A stretch of 64,000 nt of DNA from Pseudolysobacter antarcticus (GTDB lineage Bacteria; Pseudomonadota; Gammaproteobacteria; Xanthomonadales; Rhodanobacteraceae), in assembly GCF_004168365.1 (NCBI RefSeq), contig NZ_CP035704.1, positions 310,001 through 374,000 on the forward strand. The letters are read 5' to 3'. Under the pieces are notes generated by a model that did no database searches, was not told where the DNA came from, and worked only from the letters and a program-made list of their open reading frames with translations. A program made the translations under genes and the position numbers. How positions within the stretch are numbered: the first letter of the stretch is position 1; each line of letters begins with the position of its first letter. This document shows, in pieces, positions 1 to 8,667 of this stretch.

Positions 1-1001
1 CGCGAGACGATTTCATCAGCCTTACCGCTAGCGTCAAACAGCCATTCCAGGCGGTGTCGCTCCCGTTCTATTTCTGCAATTCCGGTTGCGTCATCGATCA
101 ATCGCTGCTGTAAGCGCAAGCCCATCATGCTCGCCATCGCGCTAGTAGAATGGGTGCTCATTAGCCTGCCGATTGCCACGCAATTTAGGCGTAATTGCGC
201 ATCACTATCTCTCATTAGCTTGGGATCACAGCTATCCAGTAGTGGCCGATACCCGCGATCCATCAGCGCAACAACGCCAAAGCTCATGGCCATATCGCGC
301 GTTTTTTGTGCATTTATCGCGCGCTGGTTGGAAGGCTGCGACGCCTGCGAAACTTGATGCGCAACATGTGCATCGGCCTGCAGCAGCGTTGCAATAATCG
401 CCGTGGCATAGTCATCAAAATATTTGGCCTTTGCTGCATGTTCGATAGCAACGTGTGCAGCAATGGTGTCGCCAGTTTTGTTTGCGCCATCGAGTTCCAG
501 CAACCATGTCGCGCCATTCTCAGGCACAATTTTGGTCAGGCTTTGTATGGCTTGAGCGTATGCGGTGGACGGATCTGGAGCATATGCCTGTATTGCACCG
601 ACCCATAAAATCTGCGGATCGCGCGGCTCGATTTTTTTTGCGCGAGCTACCAAAATCTCGGGATTGAACGCAGCGGATAGCTCGGCCTCCTTATCTTCCC
701 GAAGCAAAACGGCATACAGCGCGGCAGCCATCAGCATGCGAGCATCATTACTGCGTGCCAGACTCTGAACCCATTGCTTGAGTAGCGCGTGCTGACTCTC
801 GTCAGACTGATATTGACTCAAATCATCATCGATCGAAGCTGCTGCGGCGTTAGCGGATTCTTGGGTGTTGTTGGCGGACGAGCCATGAGCGATGACAGGT
901 GCTAATACTTCTGCTGGAGCAGCAATACGCGTCGTCGGTGTCTGCTGTGACCAACCCGATGTGGCGGCGAATAAAAGTGCGATCAAACTCCAACGCGACA
1001 T
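1..1001 (-). CDS. Exported protein of unknown function, C-terminus beyond left edge
   Basis: The minus-strand frame is open without a stop from an ATG at 999-1001 to the left edge (about 333 residues visible), so the gene is cut by the window. The product starts MSRWSLIALLFAATSGWSQQ, a typical signal peptide, followed by a Thr/Ala/Ser-rich stretch and then an Ala/Gln-rich, mostly helical region (for example LMAAALYAVLLRED, WVGAIQAYAPDP, AAHVAIEHAAKA) that reads like a helical-repeat (TPR/Sel1-like) array, though I see no canonical repeat motif. The RBS AAGGA sits 6-8 bases upstream of the ATG. I do not recognise the family. It is probably periplasmic. The next gene on the same strand (AEC transporter) ends 114 bases upstream. 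Confidence 0.7.
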   Translation of the reverse strand, partial: MSRWSLIALLFAATSGWSQQTPTTRIAAPAEVLAPVIAHGSSANNTQESANAAAASIDDDLSQYQSDESQHALLKQWVQSLARSNDARMLMAAALYAVLLREDKEAELSAAFNPEILVARAKKIEPRDPQILWVGAIQAYAPDPSTAYAQAIQSLTKIVPENGATWLLELDGANKTGDTIAAHVAIEHAAKAKYFDDYATAIIATLLQADAHVAHQVSQASQPSNQRAINAQKTRDMAMSFGVVALMDRGYRPLLDSCDPKLMRDSDAQLRLNCVAIGRLMSTHSTSAMASMMGLRLQQRLIDDATGIAEIERERHRLEWLFDASGKADEIVS

Positions 1002-1115
1002 GGACTGCTTCCTTTTGCACATGAGCGGAATATTGCCGACGCAAAGCATAACAATAACGCGTTTGAAAATCGGTGGCGTGGCGCAGCGCGACCGAGCCGA
1101 TATTTTCCGCGCAAA

Positions 1116-2030
1116 TCAGCCCAGCACCCACAGCCACAGCGGCAACGTTGCCAACGACAAAACGATGCCGTAACCGACCAGCGCGGCGGCGAGTTCGGGC
1201 GCGAGTCCGGCGGCGGCGGCGAGTGCGCCGGCGGTAATCATCGACGGCATCGCGGCTTGCAACACGGCAACTTTGCGGATGTCGCCACTGAGTCCAAGCG
1301 GCCCGCACAGGGCCAGCGCCAGCAGCGGCAGCAACAGCAATTTGAACGCCAAACCGGCACCCAGCGGCAGCAGATCGTGACGCGGCAACTTGAAGCGAAT
1401 CTGCATGCCGATCGCCAGAGTCACGAGCGGCAATAACGCGCCGGACAAACGCTTTAATCCTTCGCTGATCGCTTCCGGCGGATGCTCCGGCATGATCGTG
1501 AGCGCCGCCACCAGGGCCAGCATTGGTGGGAAACCGGCGATGCGTTTGAGCATGCCGAACGGCGTCGGGCGGGCCGTATCGCCATACATCGCGAGCACCA
1601 CCAAGCCGAAACTCGACAGGATCAGAAACGAACCGAACTGATCGTAGATCACCGCATACGGCAGTGCCGCTTCGCCCAACAAAGCGACGATCATCGGGTA
1701 ACCGAGGAATGAGGTATTGCCCAGCGATACCGTCAGCAACAGCGCACCGGTGGTATCGCGCCGCACCTGCGCCCAGCGCTGCAATCCGAGTATCAGCAAC
1801 ACGCTGGCCCCGAGCATCAGCCACGGTACGGCCACCAGTCCGAGCAGTTCGCGCTGGAAATGCAGACCCGGCGCATACAGCAGAATCGCGGCGGGTAGAC
1901 ACACGTACAACACGATTTGATTGAGTGCTTCCGGCGTATTCGGCGGCACCCAGCAGCGCCACGCAATCAGCCGACCGATCGCGAGCATTGTCAGAATGAA
2001 ACCGAACGCGGCCAGCACCGAACTATTCAC
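1116..2030 (-). CDS. AEC family transporter (auxin efflux carrier / malonate-malate permease type)
   Basis: 304-residue inner-membrane protein with about ten hydrophobic helices in the two-half arrangement of AEC (PF03547) carriers. Typical stretches are LGNTSFLGYPMIVALLGEAA in the first half and VLQAAMPSMITAGALAAAAGL in the second, the latter matching the conserved pore-region motif of the second repeat. The start codon is GTG (2028-2030). Bacterial members export or import organic acids or other small anions; the substrate cannot be told from sequence. It lies upstream of the exported unknown gene at the left edge and shares its strand. Confidence 0.85.
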   Translation of the reverse strand: MNSSVLAAFGFILTMLAIGRLIAWRCWVPPNTPEALNQIVLYVCLPAAILLYAPGLHFQRELLGLVAVPWLMLGASVLLILGLQRWAQVRRDTTGALLLTVSLGNTSFLGYPMIVALLGEAALPYAVIYDQFGSFLILSSFGLVVLAMYGDTARPTPFGMLKRIAGFPPMLALVAALTIMPEHPPEAISEGLKRLSGALLPLVTLAIGMQIRFKLPRHDLLPLGAGLAFKLLLLPLLALALCGPLGLSGDIRKVAVLQAAMPSMITAGALAAAAGLAPELAAALVGYGIVLSLATLPLWLWVLG

Positions 2031-2160
2031 GTCATCGCACCGACGCAGGAAAATTTAACGCGTAAGCAGGTAGTTTCTTCGCACGGTAACGCGTTAGCAT
2101 GCGTCGCTCGACATCGTTACTGCGGTAACGTTTACCAATCTGCTGCACGTGAGGATAATG

Positions 2161-2358
2161 ATGGATGGCTTGAGTTTGTTCCAATCCGCCCGACCCGAAT
2201 TTTTCGTCGGCTGGGGCACGCTGGCGTTGATCATCGCGGCATTGGCCCAAGGCAAGAATCGCAGCGGTCTGGTGTGGTTTATTTTTGCCCTGATCGGCGG
2301 ACCGCTGGCCTTGCTGATTCTGGTGTTTCTCTCGCGCGTGCGCAGCTCGCGATTCTGA
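2161..2358 (+). CDS. Small two-helix membrane protein, hypothetical
   Basis: About 65 residues. Two ATG codons lie in tandem (2158 and 2161) behind a GAGG at 2151-2154; I chose the second for better spacing. It contains a membrane helix (FFVGWGTLALIIAALA), a short basic loop (QGKNRSG) and a second helix (VWFIFALIGGPLALLILVFL), ending in basic residues. The loop-GP-helix pattern resembles small conserved membrane proteins in many proteobacteria, with no known function. It is convergent with speE. Length, RBS and topology support a real gene; the function is unknown. Confidence 0.55.
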   Translation: MDGLSLFQSARPEFFVGWGTLALIIAALAQGKNRSGLVWFIFALIGGPLALLILVFLSRVRSSRF

Positions 2359-2418
2359 AATGCCTCATCGATTATCGTTCGCCGCGACTAGCAGTGTGGC
2401 GAGTTGATAAAGCAACAC

Positions 2419-3276
2419 CTAGTCGCCGAGCGCTTCCTTCATGAATTCCGGCAACGCCAGCGCCGCGCGATGCGTATCGACGTTGTAGTAGCGCGTCACG
2501 AATTGTTTGGTCGCCGCACCACGCTCGCGGAACGATGAAAGATCCGCATTCTTGCGCGCCATCGTGCAGCTCCACCAGCCGGTCGGATACGCCGGTTGCG
2601 GAAACGGCAACGTGCGCACGGCGTGGAAACCCGCCGCCTTCATAGAGTTGCGCATCGCTTTGATCAAGGTCAGATGAATCAGTGGCGATTCGCTCTGCTG
2701 TACCAAAATGCCGCCGGTGCGCAGCGCCTTCATGCACGACACATAAAACGCTTCGCCGAACAGACCTTCAGCCGGGCCGACCGGATCGGTCGAATCGACG
2801 ATGATCAGATCCAGCGTTTCCGGTTCGCATTCGGCCATCCACTTGATGCCGTCGACGAACAGCAATTGCGCGCGCGGATCATTGTTCGATTCGCACAGCT
2901 CGGGGAAATAACGTTCGGCCAGACGCGTCACTCGTTCGTCGATCTCGACCTGGATCGCCGATTCAACTTCTTCGTGCTTGAGCACTTCGCGCAAGGTGCC
3001 GCAGTCGCCGCCGCCGATGATCACCACACGCTTGGCGCGCGGATGTGTGAACAGCGCCGGATGCGACATCATTTCGTGATACAGGAAATTGTCGCGTCCC
3101 GTCACCATCATGCAACCGTCGATCACCATGAGGTTGCCCCAATCGGTGGTTTCGTAGATTTCGATGGTCTGGAACGGGGTTTTCTCCGCATGCAGCTGCT
3201 GCTTGATGCGAAAGCCGATCGACGAGCCGGAGTGATCGAAATTTTCGGTGAACCAGGTGGACTCGGCGCTGGACAT
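2419..3276 (-). CDS. speE: Polyamine aminopropyltransferase (spermidine synthase)
   Basis: 285 residues, the usual length for SpeE. It transfers an aminopropyl group from decarboxylated S-adenosylmethionine to putrescine to make spermidine in the cytoplasm. Family marks are the N-terminal beta domain with W-F-T-E-N, the Rossmann-fold glycine motif VVIIGGGDCGTLREVLKH that binds the nucleoside, and the catalytic/gate region IIVDSTDPVGPAEGLF. It is divergent from speA across a 147-base intergenic region. Together they give the arginine-agmatine route toward spermidine; agmatinase or the agmatine deiminase branch and speD are not in the window. Confidence 0.95.
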   Translation of the reverse strand: MSSAESTWFTENFDHSGSSIGFRIKQQLHAEKTPFQTIEIYETTDWGNLMVIDGCMMVTGRDNFLYHEMMSHPALFTHPRAKRVVIIGGGDCGTLREVLKHEEVESAIQVEIDERVTRLAERYFPELCESNNDPRAQLLFVDGIKWMAECEPETLDLIIVDSTDPVGPAEGLFGEAFYVSCMKALRTGGILVQQSESPLIHLTLIKAMRNSMKAAGFHAVRTLPFPQPAYPTGWWSCTMARKNADLSSFRERGAATKQFVTRYYNVDTHRAALALPEFMKEALGD

Positions 3277-3423
3277 GGAAGAGAAACCTGCAGAAAAGAT
3301 GGAAGGGAAGGCGGCGGATTGTACCTACTCTGTGTTGCACTGACACGCGCAAGGCATATCAGGCCGTTACAATAGACATTCCTCATTCATTTATCCGCCG
3401 TATCGGCGCGGAGCACGCAAGCC

Positions 3424-5319
3424 ATGACCCAGCCCTGGACGATCGAACAGGCGCGCCAGACTTACGCCATCGCCAATTGGGGCGAAGGTTATTTCGATGT
3501 CGGCGACACCGGCGATTTGCGCGTGTATCCGCGTGGCCCGGATGGCACTGAAGTGTCGTTGCCCGCAGTGGTCGAGGCCGCCTGTGCACAAGGTGCGCGT
3601 TTGCCGCTGCTGGTGCGTTTCGCGGATATCTTGCGGCATCGTCTCGGTCGCCTGCAGGGTGCGTTCGCCAAGGCGATGACCGATTGCGATTACGCGGGCG
3701 GCTACACCGCGGTGTATCCGATCAAGGTCAATCAGCAGAAAGGCGTGGCCGGCGAACTCGCGAATGCGGGCGCGGATGGTTTTGGTCTGGAAGCCGGATC
3801 GAAACCGGAGCTGATGGCCGTGCTCGCGCTGGCGCGGCCCGGCAGCATCGTGATTTGCAACGGCTACAAGGATCGCGAATATCTGCGTCTTGCGCTGGTC
3901 GGGCGCAAGCTCGGTTATCGCATTTTTATCGTCATCGAAAAACCATCGGAGCTGAAACATGCGATCGATGAAGCCAAGGCGCTGGGCGTCGAACCGCTGT
4001 TCGGCGTGCGCATGCGTTTGACCAGCCTTGGCGCGGGCAAATGGCAGAACACTGGTGGCGACAAATCCAAGTTCGGCCTCACGCCACGTCAGCTGCTCAC
4101 GCTGGTCGAGCAGCTCAAGGCCGCCGGTCTTACGCAGAGTTTGCAACTGCTGCATTTTTTCATGGGCTCGCAGATTTCCAACGTGCGCGACATCGCCAAC
4201 GGCATGCGCGAATCGGTGCGTTATTTTGTCGAACTGTCCAAGCTCGGCCTGCCGATCAAGTACGTCGATGTCGGTGGCGGACTCGGCGTGGATTACGAAG
4301 GCACGCGCTCGCGCTCGGAGTGTTCGGTCAACTACGGCCTCGATCAATACGCCGCGACCATCGTCCAGCCGCTCGCCGATGTCTGCGCCGAACATGGCCT
4401 GACGCTGCCACACGTCATCACCGAAACCGGTCGTGCGATGACCGCGCATCACGCCGTGCTCGTGACCAATGTCAGCGATATCGAGCAGGCGCCGCTCGGT
4501 GCGATTCCGCCCGAAGATGCCGATGAACCTTCGGCCTTGCGTCACCTGCGAGAGATCCACGCCGACATCGCGCAGCGCCCGGTCATCGAGTTGTATCACG
4601 AAGCGCAGCATCATCTCGCCGAAGGTTATTCGTTGTACGCGCTCGGCCAGTTGTCGCTGCAATATCGCGCGCGCCTCGATGATTTGTACTACGCGATCGT
4701 CAATGCCTTGCGTGGCCGCTTGAAGCCCGAAGGTCGCGCGCATCGCCAGGCATTGGACGAGCTCAACGAAAAACTTGTCGACAAGTATTTCGTCAATTTC
4801 TCGATCTTCGAATCGATTCCGGATTCGTGGGCGATCGATCAGATTTTCCCGATCATGCCGATCGCCGGACTCGAACATAAGCCCGATCGCCGCGGTGTGA
4901 TCGCCGATCTCACGTGTGATTCGGATGGCCGTATCGATCAGTACGTCGCCGCCGATGGCGTCGATGTGAGTTTGCCGCTGCATACGCCGACGCCGGGCGT
5001 ATCGTATCGACTCGGTATTTTTCTGGTCGGCGCATATCAGGAAGCGCTCGGCGATATCCACAACCTGTTCGGCGATACCGATGCGGTGAACGTGCGCCTG
5101 AACGATCAAGGTGGCTTCGAATTTTCGCATTTGCGTCGCGGCGATACGACCGATCTCATGCTCGACTACGTCGGTTACGACCTCGGAATTTTGCGCAGCA
5201 CCTATCGCGACAAACTCGTGCAGGCCGGCATCGCTGATGCCGAAGCAGAGCGATTGAACGCGATCCTCGAAGCCGGATTGACCGGCTACACCTATCTGGC
5301 GGAATCGAACGATGACTGA
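3424..5319 (+). CDS. speA: Biosynthetic arginine decarboxylase
   Basis: 631 residues, the size of the large PLP-dependent biosynthetic arginine decarboxylases (fold type III, alanine-racemase-like barrel). It converts arginine to agmatine, the first step of putrescine synthesis by the ADC route. The PLP-binding lysine is in the motif YPIKVNQQK near residue 100, and the phosphate-binding glycine motif is VDVGGGLGVDY near residue 280. A GGAG lies upstream of the ATG. The gene overlaps the following dehydrogenase by 8 bases and is divergent from speE, so polyamine genes are paired head to head. Confidence 0.96.
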   Translation: MTQPWTIEQARQTYAIANWGEGYFDVGDTGDLRVYPRGPDGTEVSLPAVVEAACAQGARLPLLVRFADILRHRLGRLQGAFAKAMTDCDYAGGYTAVYPIKVNQQKGVAGELANAGADGFGLEAGSKPELMAVLALARPGSIVICNGYKDREYLRLALVGRKLGYRIFIVIEKPSELKHAIDEAKALGVEPLFGVRMRLTSLGAGKWQNTGGDKSKFGLTPRQLLTLVEQLKAAGLTQSLQLLHFFMGSQISNVRDIANGMRESVRYFVELSKLGLPIKYVDVGGGLGVDYEGTRSRSECSVNYGLDQYAATIVQPLADVCAEHGLTLPHVITETGRAMTAHHAVLVTNVSDIEQAPLGAIPPEDADEPSALRHLREIHADIAQRPVIELYHEAQHHLAEGYSLYALGQLSLQYRARLDDLYYAIVNALRGRLKPEGRAHRQALDELNEKLVDKYFVNFSIFESIPDSWAIDQIFPIMPIAGLEHKPDRRGVIADLTCDSDGRIDQYVAADGVDVSLPLHTPTPGVSYRLGIFLVGAYQEALGDIHNLFGDTDAVNVRLNDQGGFEFSHLRRGDTTDLMLDYVGYDLGILRSTYRDKLVQAGIADAEAERLNAILEAGLTGYTYLAESNDD

Positions 5320-6178
5320 ATTGAAGGTTGGGTTTATCGGCTTGGGTGCGATGGGTGTGGCGATGGCTACGCACCTGCAGCGGCAGGGATTGCTGGTCGC
5401 GGTGGGCAATCGCACGTTTGCCAAGGCGCAGACACTCGCCGATGAATTGCATGTGGCCGCGCCGGTCGACAACGCCGCGCTGGCCGCGTTGTGCGATGTC
5501 GTTGTTTTGTGCGTCACCGCCGATGCCGATGTGCTATCGATATGCCGCGATCTCGCACCCGCGCTGAAGCCAGGCAGCATCGTGATTGATCATTCCACGG
5601 TCTCGTCGGAAACGGCAAAACAGGCGCAGATAATTTTGCTCGCGCACGGCTGCGATTTTCTCGACGCGCCGGTTTCCGGTGGTGTCGAAGGCGCAAAAAA
5701 TGGCAAGCTCTCGATCATGGTCGGCGGCGATGCGGCGACACTCGCACGCGCGCAACCGGTGCTGACGACATACGGCGCGCGCATCGCGCACATGGGCGGC
5801 AGCGGTGCAGGGCAGAACACCAAGGCGGTGAATCAGGTGCTGATTGCCGGCATCGCGCAAGCGGTGTGCGAGGGTTTGGCGCTCGGCGAAAAACTCGGGC
5901 TCGACGCCGAGGTGCTATTGCCGACCTTGCTGGGCGGCGCGGCCAACAGCTGGTTTCTCGACAAACGCGGCGCGACGATGTTGCGCAACGAATTTACTGT
6001 CGGCTTCAAACTCGCGTTATTGCACAAGGATCTCAAGATCGTGCGCGAACTCGCGGTAACCGCCGGCACCGATCGCAGCGTGATCGAAAAATCCATCAGT
6101 GACTATGCGACATTGATGGCGCAGGGACGTGGCGATGAGGATATTTCTTCACTGATCCGGCTCAAGCGCGGAGCGTGA
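5312..6178 (+). CDS. NAD(P)-dependent beta-hydroxyacid dehydrogenase (3-hydroxyisobutyrate dehydrogenase family)
   Basis: 288 residues, typical of the HIBADH/GarR/GlxR family. The N-terminal Rossmann motif is GFIGLGAMGVAMATHL. The substrate-binding signature is DAPVSGGVEGAKNGKLSIMV, and the catalytic lysine motif is GSGAGQNTKAVNQ. It reduces or oxidises a short 3-hydroxyacid or 2-hydroxy-3-oxo acid; the exact substrate cannot be assigned (tartronate semialdehyde, 3-hydroxyisobutyrate, or succinic semialdehyde as in glyoxylate/succinic semialdehyde reductases). The start overlaps the end of speA, suggesting translational coupling, but a role in polyamine metabolism is only a possibility from context. 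Confidence 0.9.
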   Translation: MTELKVGFIGLGAMGVAMATHLQRQGLLVAVGNRTFAKAQTLADELHVAAPVDNAALAALCDVVVLCVTADADVLSICRDLAPALKPGSIVIDHSTVSSETAKQAQIILLAHGCDFLDAPVSGGVEGAKNGKLSIMVGGDAATLARAQPVLTTYGARIAHMGGSGAGQNTKAVNQVLIAGIAQAVCEGLALGEKLGLDAEVLLPTLLGGAANSWFLDKRGATMLRNEFTVGFKLALLHKDLKIVRELAVTAGTDRSVIEKSISDYATLMAQGRGDEDISSLIRLKRGA

Positions 6179-6264
6179 TCGTAGCCAGCCTCCGATCACG
6201 CGGATGTGTTTGTCACGCGATCCGTGGTAAAAATATTCCAGGGGGTCACGCAGGAGAATTCACC

Positions 6265-7623
6265 ATGTTGACCTGGAAACAGATTTTTCATTCTTTCGCG
6301 CTGCTACTCGGCGTTTCGGTCGTCTCGACCGCAGCGCTGGCAATCGCGCCGTCCGATCTGACGCTGACACAAGTCGTGCCGAACGGCAGCTTTAATCACC
6401 CGATCGGCATTCGTGCACCGAACGACGGATCGGGTCGATTGTTCGTGATCGATCGCTGTGTTTCCGAAGGCTCGTCGGCAACTACCGGCAGCATCAAGAT
6501 CGTGAAAAACGGCGCGGTATTGGCGACGCCGTTTCTTACCATTCCCAATGTCGCGTGTGTCAGCGAGCAGGGCGTGATCGGACTCGCATTCGATCCAAAC
6601 TACGCGAGCAACGGCACGTTTTATGTGGTCAACACCGCAAGCGGCGTGAAGATCGGCGCGAGTGAAGATCAGGTACTGACGCGCTATACGGTATCCGCCA
6701 ATGCGGACGTGGCGAATGCGACCGGCACGGTCGTCATGCGCGTGCCCGACATCGCGAGCAATCACAACGGCGGCGATATTCATTTCGGCCCGGATGGATT
6801 TCTATATTGGTCGATGGGCGACGGTGGCGTGCAGGGCGATCCGAATGGTTTCGCGCAATGCACTGGACGCAAGAGCGCGGACAATACGCCATCCACTTGT
6901 CACACCATCGGCAGCGGCGTGATCTATTACCTGCTCGGCAAGATCATTCGTGTGGACGTGCATACGACCACGGCATCCGCTGCCGCCAACATGTGCGCAT
7001 CGACGCCCGGCCAGCCCGCACAATATTCGATTCCACCGGGCAATCCGTTCGCCAGCGTGGCCACCTTCCCGAACGAATGCGCAGAAATTTTCAACTGGGG
7101 ATTCCGCAATCCGTTTCGCTTCAGTTTTGATCGCAGCAACGGCGACATGTATATCGGCGATGTTGGCCAGAACACCTACGAAGAAATCGATTACCAGCCA
7201 GCAGCGAGTGTCGGTCAGAATTTTCAGTGGAACGCCTGCGAGGGATTTCATACCTATCCCGGTGGTGCCGCGGGTTGCGCCCCCGCATTCGGCGGCGTGC
7301 CGCCAAAAATCGACTATCCGCACAGCGGAACCTGCGCCGTGGTGGGTGGCTATTTGTATCGCGGGCCGATCCAGCAATTGCGTGGCCAATACATTTTCAG
7401 TGACTACTGCAGCAGCGCGATTTATATCAGCGCCAATCCCGCGCCTGCATCGGCGACATGGACTTACGTGACGCTCGGATCAGCACCATTCACACCCGGT
7501 GGCATCGTCTACGGATTCGGCGAAGGCAGTGATGGCAACCTGTACGTCGCCGACGATGGTCACGGCACGATCTGGCGCTTCACCTCGGGCTTTATTTTCC
7601 AGGACGGTTTCGAAGGCCACTAA
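6265..7623 (+). CDS. Secreted PQQ-dependent sugar dehydrogenase-like protein (GSDH/Hhip beta-propeller)
   Basis: The chosen ATG (6265) follows AGGAG by 8 bases and begins a clear signal peptide (MLTWKQIFHSFALLLGVSVV...ALA), giving 452 residues; the frame is open further upstream but without signal or RBS. The mature protein has the soluble glucose/sorbosone dehydrogenase propeller marks: GVIGLAFDPNYASNGTFYV, the HNGGDIHFGPDGFLY motif with the PQQ-site histidine region, EIFNWGFRNPFRFSFD and GDVGQNTYEEID. The many cysteines suggest disulfides in an extracytoplasmic protein. It ends IFQDGFEGH, nearly the same tail as the convergent LRR protein. It may oxidise sugars or be a non-enzymatic member. 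Confidence 0.85.
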   Translation: MLTWKQIFHSFALLLGVSVVSTAALAIAPSDLTLTQVVPNGSFNHPIGIRAPNDGSGRLFVIDRCVSEGSSATTGSIKIVKNGAVLATPFLTIPNVACVSEQGVIGLAFDPNYASNGTFYVVNTASGVKIGASEDQVLTRYTVSANADVANATGTVVMRVPDIASNHNGGDIHFGPDGFLYWSMGDGGVQGDPNGFAQCTGRKSADNTPSTCHTIGSGVIYYLLGKIIRVDVHTTTASAAANMCASTPGQPAQYSIPPGNPFASVATFPNECAEIFNWGFRNPFRFSFDRSNGDMYIGDVGQNTYEEIDYQPAASVGQNFQWNACEGFHTYPGGAAGCAPAFGGVPPKIDYPHSGTCAVVGGYLYRGPIQQLRGQYIFSDYCSSAIYISANPAPASATWTYVTLGSAPFTPGGIVYGFGEGSDGNLYVADDGHGTIWRFTSGFIFQDGFEGH

Positions 7624-7632
7624 GTTTTGATG

Positions 7633-7665
7633 CGGTCGCGCCGTGGCGCATGTACGGCGCGACCG
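7633..7665. terminator. Perfect 12-bp stem-loop between two convergent genes
   Basis: CGGTCGCGCCGT (7633-7644) and its exact complement (7654-7665) enclose a 9-base loop. The hairpin lies between the stop codons of the sugar dehydrogenase and the LRR gene, so it can serve both strands. There is no T-run, so it may be an mRNA 3'-end stabiliser or Rho-assisted stop rather than a classical terminator. Confidence 0.6.
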
Positions 7666-7669
7666 TCGA

Positions 7670-8578
7670 TCAATGCCCTTCGAAGCCGTTGACGAAGATC
7701 AGCTTGCACGCGGTAAACCAAGGCGATGAGCCGGTCGCGCTATCCCATGCTGTGCTGGCGGTATACGAGGCTGCCGGAAAATCGTTGGCGCACAACGATG
7801 AGCCGCCCGGCGTGAGGCTCGCCGGCGGCGTCGGCAAAACGCCGTCGAGATGATTGTTGCCGACCAGAAAATAATTCAGTGCGCCGAGTCCGCTCAGGCT
7901 CGGGATCGACCCGTTGAGCAGATTGGAACTGACATCAAAACTGTTCAGTCCGATCAGGCCGGTGAGCGCCGGGATGGAACCACTCAACTGGTTGCCGTGG
8001 ACATTGAAACTCGTCAGGTTGGTCAGGCCGGTGAGTGCCGGGATGGATCCCGTCAATTGGTTGGCGTAGGCGATGAAACCGACCAGATGAGTCAACCCCG
8101 TTAATGACGTGAGCGTGCCGTTGAGCTGGTTGGTATCAACATCGAAAAATTCCAGTTGCGTAAGCGTGGTGAGCGTGGGAATCGACCCTTGAAATTGGTT
8201 CGAGTAAGCGACGAACTGGGTCAGATTGGTCAGGCTGGAAATAGTTGCAAGCGATCCGGTCAGATGATTGACATGCAGATCCAGAATCGTGATTGCCGTC
8301 AAGTTGCTGAGCGAGGGCAGCGGTCCGCTGAGATTATTGATGCTCAGATCGATGCCGACGACATGCGTCGAACCGTGATCGCAACTGATGCCATACCAGG
8401 TGCATTCGCTACCTACCGTGCCGTTCCAGCCCGTGTTGTTGGTCCAGCTGGCGCCGCCCGTGCTGCTGTAAAGCGCGGTCAGCGCATTGCGCTCGGTCGT
8501 GGGAATGGCTGCCTGCGCAACCGATGCAAGCAAAGCCAGCAATACAAAACCGATACGCACAAAATTGCGAACGAACAT
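7670..8578 (-). CDS. Secreted leucine-rich-repeat protein of plant-like type
   Basis: 302 residues from the ATG at 8578, chosen because AAGGA lies 7 bases upstream and a signal peptide follows (MFVRNFVRIGFVLLALLASVAQA). An N-terminal cap (residues about 25-75: ERNALTALYSSTGGASWTNN, then WNGTVGSECTWYGISCD) resembles the LRRNT_2 cap of plant receptor LRRs. About eight repeats follow with pattern LTxLxxLxxFxxxxNxLxGSIPxL, the S-G-x-I-P plant-specific type. The tail is a cysteine-containing linker and LIFVNGFEGH. It is probably secreted or surface-exposed and used for binding; the ligand is unknown. It is convergent with the sugar dehydrogenase that carries the same tail. Confidence 0.85.
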   Translation of the reverse strand: MFVRNFVRIGFVLLALLASVAQAAIPTTERNALTALYSSTGGASWTNNTGWNGTVGSECTWYGISCDHGSTHVVGIDLSINNLSGPLPSLSNLTAITILDLHVNHLTGSLATISSLTNLTQFVAYSNQFQGSIPTLTTLTQLEFFDVDTNQLNGTLTSLTGLTHLVGFIAYANQLTGSIPALTGLTNLTSFNVHGNQLSGSIPALTGLIGLNSFDVSSNLLNGSIPSLSGLGALNYFLVGNNHLDGVLPTPPASLTPGGSSLCANDFPAASYTASTAWDSATGSSPWFTACKLIFVNGFEGH

Positions 8579-8667
8579 ACGAAGTTCCTTTTTGGATAAC
8601 ACGTTATGGGTTCACAACCCGGCATGGATTTAAAGCCGCGGTGGATAAGCATTTGGCTGCGAAATAT

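Noticed and set aside
850-1962. 370-residue frame overlapping the AEC transporter on the same strand
   Set aside because: Arg/Ala-rich out-of-frame reading of the transporter, which has clear membrane helices in its own frame.
3391-5580. 729-residue open frame antisense to speA
   Set aside because: Follows from high-GC codon bias in speA. The translation is Arg/His/Asp-rich with no recognisable domain, and speA is certain.
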